DNA from: a virus
DNA: 64,000 bases
IMG/VR virus record: IMGVR_UViG_3300010412_000009
Span: 1-64,000 of that record
Direction: 5' to 3' (one strand)
Each line of letters starts with the position of its first letter. The first letter of the stretch is position 1. Below are positions 63,909 to 64,000 of this stretch, piece by piece. The notes below the pieces were generated by a model that was given only the letters and a program-made list of their open reading frames with translations, was not told the DNA's origin and did no database searches. A program made the position numbers and the translations under genes.

Positions 63909-64000
63909 TTAAAACAAACTACCTATCAAACTACCTAACAAATATAAGAAAGGATAGAATAATAAACAAGCAATAGCAATTATTTTTTTATATTTTTCCA
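63909..64000 (-). CDS. 3' end of a possible membrane protein (partial)
   Basis: An open frame enters from the right edge and ends at 63909 with IIAIACLLFYPFLYLLGSLI then GSLF, one hydrophobic helix. The start lies outside the window. Tiny membrane proteins are frequent in this region, so it may be real. Confidence 0.4.
   Translation of the reverse strand, partial: EKYKKIIAIACLLFYPFLYLLGSLIGSLF

Noticed and set aside
1-64000. Transposons, integrase or attachment sites
   Set aside because: No transposase or recombinase motif and no convincing terminal repeats were seen; the window looks like a lytic phage genome.

Overview
The window reads as part of a large, AT-rich, T4-like (straight-head myovirus lineage) phage genome whose host is very probably a Bacteroidetes/Flavobacteriia bacterium. 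The phage assignment rests on a contiguous head module on the minus strand: gp23-like major capsid protein, an acidic scaffold-like protein, gp21-like prohead protease, gp20-like portal and gp17-like large terminase. The host assignment rests on recurrent Bacteroidetes-type promoters (TTTG, 19-20 nt, TAnnTTTG), several protein families typical of Flavobacteria (DUF2452-like, DUF4494-like, type II glutamine synthetase) and weak Shine-Dalgarno use. Domain calls were made by eye from motifs; no database search was possible.

Layout. 1-14800: structural head genes and low-complexity acidic virion proteins, including a probable -1 frameshift near 12750. 14800-20400: KTSC protein, a PD-(D/E)XK-like nuclease, Hsp20, a ClpA/C-type unfoldase, a metallopeptidase and a plus-strand RNA block holding a complete tmRNA with an unusually long predicted tag, followed by other structured RNA. 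20400-26000: class II ribonucleotide reductase, cell-wall enzymes and a ClpP protease. 26000-39000: mostly late genes, many preceded by an ATATTTATA motif 13-17 nt before the start codon; includes a secreted nuclease, a DUF5675-like protein, a DUF2452/IscA pair and a full-length glutamine synthetase. 39000-47000: RNA repair block (CCA-adding-like enzyme, P-loop kinase, Rnl1-type ligase, HAD phosphatases, and a second, DraRnl-type ligase among tRNA genes). 47000-51000: glycosyltransferase and an operon of probable packaged proteins. 51000-64000: many small early-type genes interspersed with tRNAs, an ATP-grasp protein, an exonuclease, a papain-like protease, a PTH2-like hydrolase and a DNA methyltransferase.

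Two systems stand out. First, at least ten otherwise unrelated proteins share one of two short N-terminal cassettes (MKIIIxExQ.. or ISExEKxxIL.KYNI), usually ending near an (I/L)-x-E site. This is the logic of T4 capsid-targeting sequences, cut by the gp21 protease, so these proteins (nuclease, peptidase, membrane protein, toxin-like protein, peptidoglycan-binding proteins) may be packaged in the head and injected. Second, the phage carries tmRNA, a Clp unfoldase with an IGF loop, ClpP, an aminopeptidase-like enzyme and a PTH2-like hydrolase, which together look like a phage-owned ribosome-rescue and proteolysis pathway. About fifteen tRNA genes are present, two with large D-loop insertions; most lack an encoded CCA, which fits the phage CCA-adding enzyme.
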